Below are positions 62,984 to 64,000 of a stretch of 64,000 nucleotides of DNA, piece by piece. Each line of letters starts with the position of its first letter. The first letter of the stretch is position 1. Source of the DNA: Methylobacillus methanolivorans (GTDB lineage Bacteria > Pseudomonadota > Gammaproteobacteria > Burkholderiales > Methylophilaceae). The position numbers and the translations under genes are program-made. A model generated the notes under the pieces. It had not been told where the DNA came from, made no database searches, and saw only the letters and a program-made list of their open reading frames with translations. Where the stretch lies: positions 564,715-628,714 of the forward strand of contig NZ_JAJAVF010000004.1 of NCBI RefSeq assembly GCF_020531845.1, in the 5' to 3' direction.

Positions 62984-63979
62984 CTATGTCAACATCGCTA
63001 GAGGGTTGAAGGTTTTGGCTTCTTGCAGGTGTTCTGGTGCGAGGTGAGCATACTTCATAGTCATAGTGATCGAGCTATGGCCAAGGATACGTTGTAGGGT
63101 GAGGATATTGCCACCGTTCATCATGAAGTGGCTGGCAAAGGTATGGCGCAACACGTGGGTGAGCTGGCCTTGTGGTAAGTCGATATCCAGGGATGCAATG
63201 CAGCGCCGGAAGTCTTCGTAACAGTCCTTGAATAAACGCATGCCAAAACCTTTGTTTTGGCGATTTGCGATTTCATCAACCAGGTCTTGTGTGATGGGTA
63301 TGGTGCGATTCTTACCTGACTTTGTTTTTGTGAAGTGCACCTGGTTGTTTTTGATCTGGCCATTGCGTAGTTCTTCTGCTTCGCTCCAACGTGCACCGGT
63401 GCTTAGGCAGATTTTGGCGACTAAGTATGTGTTGGTCTGCCTCAGCTGGAGAGCGCCCAGAAGGATTTTGATTTGTTCGTGATTGAGGTAGGACAATTCA
63501 CGCTCTTCTAGCTTGAATTGCCGAAGATCCCGCAATGGGTTCTCTTTTGTCCATTCGCCTACGCGGCGCAATTCGTTGAATACTGCGCGTAGGTAGGCGT
63601 GTTCCCTGTTCATGTTGTTTGCAGTGACACCGCTTTCAATGCGCTTGGTTCTGTAGCTGGAGAACATGGCCGCATTGAATGTGGCAGCGGTAGGGTTCTG
63701 CATGGCTTTTGCCATGGATAGCAGGCGCTGATAGGTATCTTTGCCTGATCTTAGTTGATTGCCGTGGTGTTTATACCAGAGTTCGATAAGGTCGGTTAGG
63801 CGGCGATTATCTCGCTTTTGTGGTTGCCATGCTGGCGTTTGAATGACTTGGGTTTTGACCCAGGCTTCCCAGGCCAAAGCTTCAGCTTTGGTGGATAGGG
63901 TTTTGCGGAAGCGCTTCGCGCCCCGGCCACCGGGTTGGATGTCTACGAGCCAGCCAGAAGGAGTTTTTTTGATGGTCAT
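62984..63979 (-). CDS. Tyrosine-type site-specific integrase (phage/genomic-island)
   Basis: 331 aa. The N-terminal arm-binding/core-binding region (residues ~1-160) is followed by the catalytic domain: first Arg in CLSTGARWSEAEEL near residue 197, HVLRHTFASHFM near 280, LGHSSITMTMKYAHL with the Tyr nucleophile near 310. All catalytic residues are visible. The P2/phage-type integrase points towards the tRNA 55 bases away, the usual layout for an element inserted in the tRNA 3' end; the rest of that element would lie to the right. GATGGTC precedes ATG 63979. Confidence 0.9.
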   Translation of the reverse strand: MTIKKTPSGWLVDIQPGGRGAKRFRKTLSTKAEALAWEAWVKTQVIQTPAWQPQKRDNRRLTDLIELWYKHHGNQLRSGKDTYQRLLSMAKAMQNPTAATFNAAMFSSYRTKRIESGVTANNMNREHAYLRAVFNELRRVGEWTKENPLRDLRQFKLEERELSYLNHEQIKILLGALQLRQTNTYLVAKICLSTGARWSEAEELRNGQIKNNQVHFTKTKSGKNRTIPITQDLVDEIANRQNKGFGMRLFKDCYEDFRRCIASLDIDLPQGQLTHVLRHTFASHFMMNGGNILTLQRILGHSSITMTMKYAHLAPEHLQEAKTFNPLAMLT

Positions 63980-64000
63980 GATTGGGGCATCTCCGAAGTT

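Noticed and set aside
62929..64000. Second attachment-site copy within the window
   Set aside because: No repeat of the tRNA 3' end was found to the right of the tRNA, so the far boundary lies beyond the window if it exists.

Overview
The window looks like a chromosomal segment of a methylotrophic betaproteobacterium, most likely Methylophilaceae and possibly Methylobacillus-like. This is inferred from protein sequences and gene order, without a database search. Pointers are a formaldehyde-activating-enzyme (Fae) homologue, an electron-transfer-flavoprotein/Fe-S oxidoreductase cluster of the kind used for methylated amines, betaproteobacterial gene orders (fmdB-DUF502-aspS; yebC-ruvCAB-ybgC-tolQRAB-pal-cpoB-queE-queC; rpsP-rimM-trmD-rplS; rpsU-yqeY-dnaG-rpoD) and moderate GC with core-like codon use almost throughout. 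Genes are densely packed, with many ATGA/TGATG overlaps. No gene-free stretch exceeds about 250 bases.

Layout. 1-5.3 kb: membrane Fe-S oxidoreductase, LRV-repeat protein, etfB and etfA, probably one electron-transfer operon. 5.4-12.5 kb (minus): TonB-dependent receptor, solute-binding protein, two permeases and a fused double ATPase, a complete import route for a metal chelate or peptide-like ligand. 12.6-20.1 kb: fmdB, DUF502, aspS, a 93-bp cruciform-like element, apt, nudB, nadA, an EEP-family phosphodiesterase, clsB, DUF2721 and tRNA-Thr(CGU). 20.2-25.8 kb: two c-di-GMP proteins (CACHE-like/PAS/GGDEF and MHYT/GGDEF/EAL) around an alpha/beta hydrolase, then an MliC-like lipoprotein. 25.9-36.1 kb: an RND efflux operon, convergent with an AraC regulator and an Mla/MCE lipid-transport operon. 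36.2-42.8 kb: Fae-like protein, YjbQ, a KefF/KefC-type pair, a CBS protein, then a MarR regulator with a near-consensus promoter/operator, two SnoaL/DUF4440-like paralogues and a DMT exporter.

42.9-62.9 kb is housekeeping: Holliday-junction processing, Tol-Pal, queuosine synthesis, ribosomal protein and tRNA-modification genes, ogt, xerD, folB, plsY, tsaD, rpsU, yqeY, dnaG and rpoD, ending in a tRNA with a CAU anticodon (probably Ile2). At the right edge a phage/island-type tyrosine integrase faces that tRNA, so a mobile element probably starts there and continues beyond the window.

The most interesting points are the Fae homologue without the family's catalytic histidine, the LRV protein inside an ETF operon, the complete TonB-to-ABC uptake operon with palindromes upstream, the MarR promoter with the operator filling its spacer, the inverted-repeat element after aspS, and the tRNA-adjacent integrase. 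No wholly new defence or mobile system is visible inside the window.
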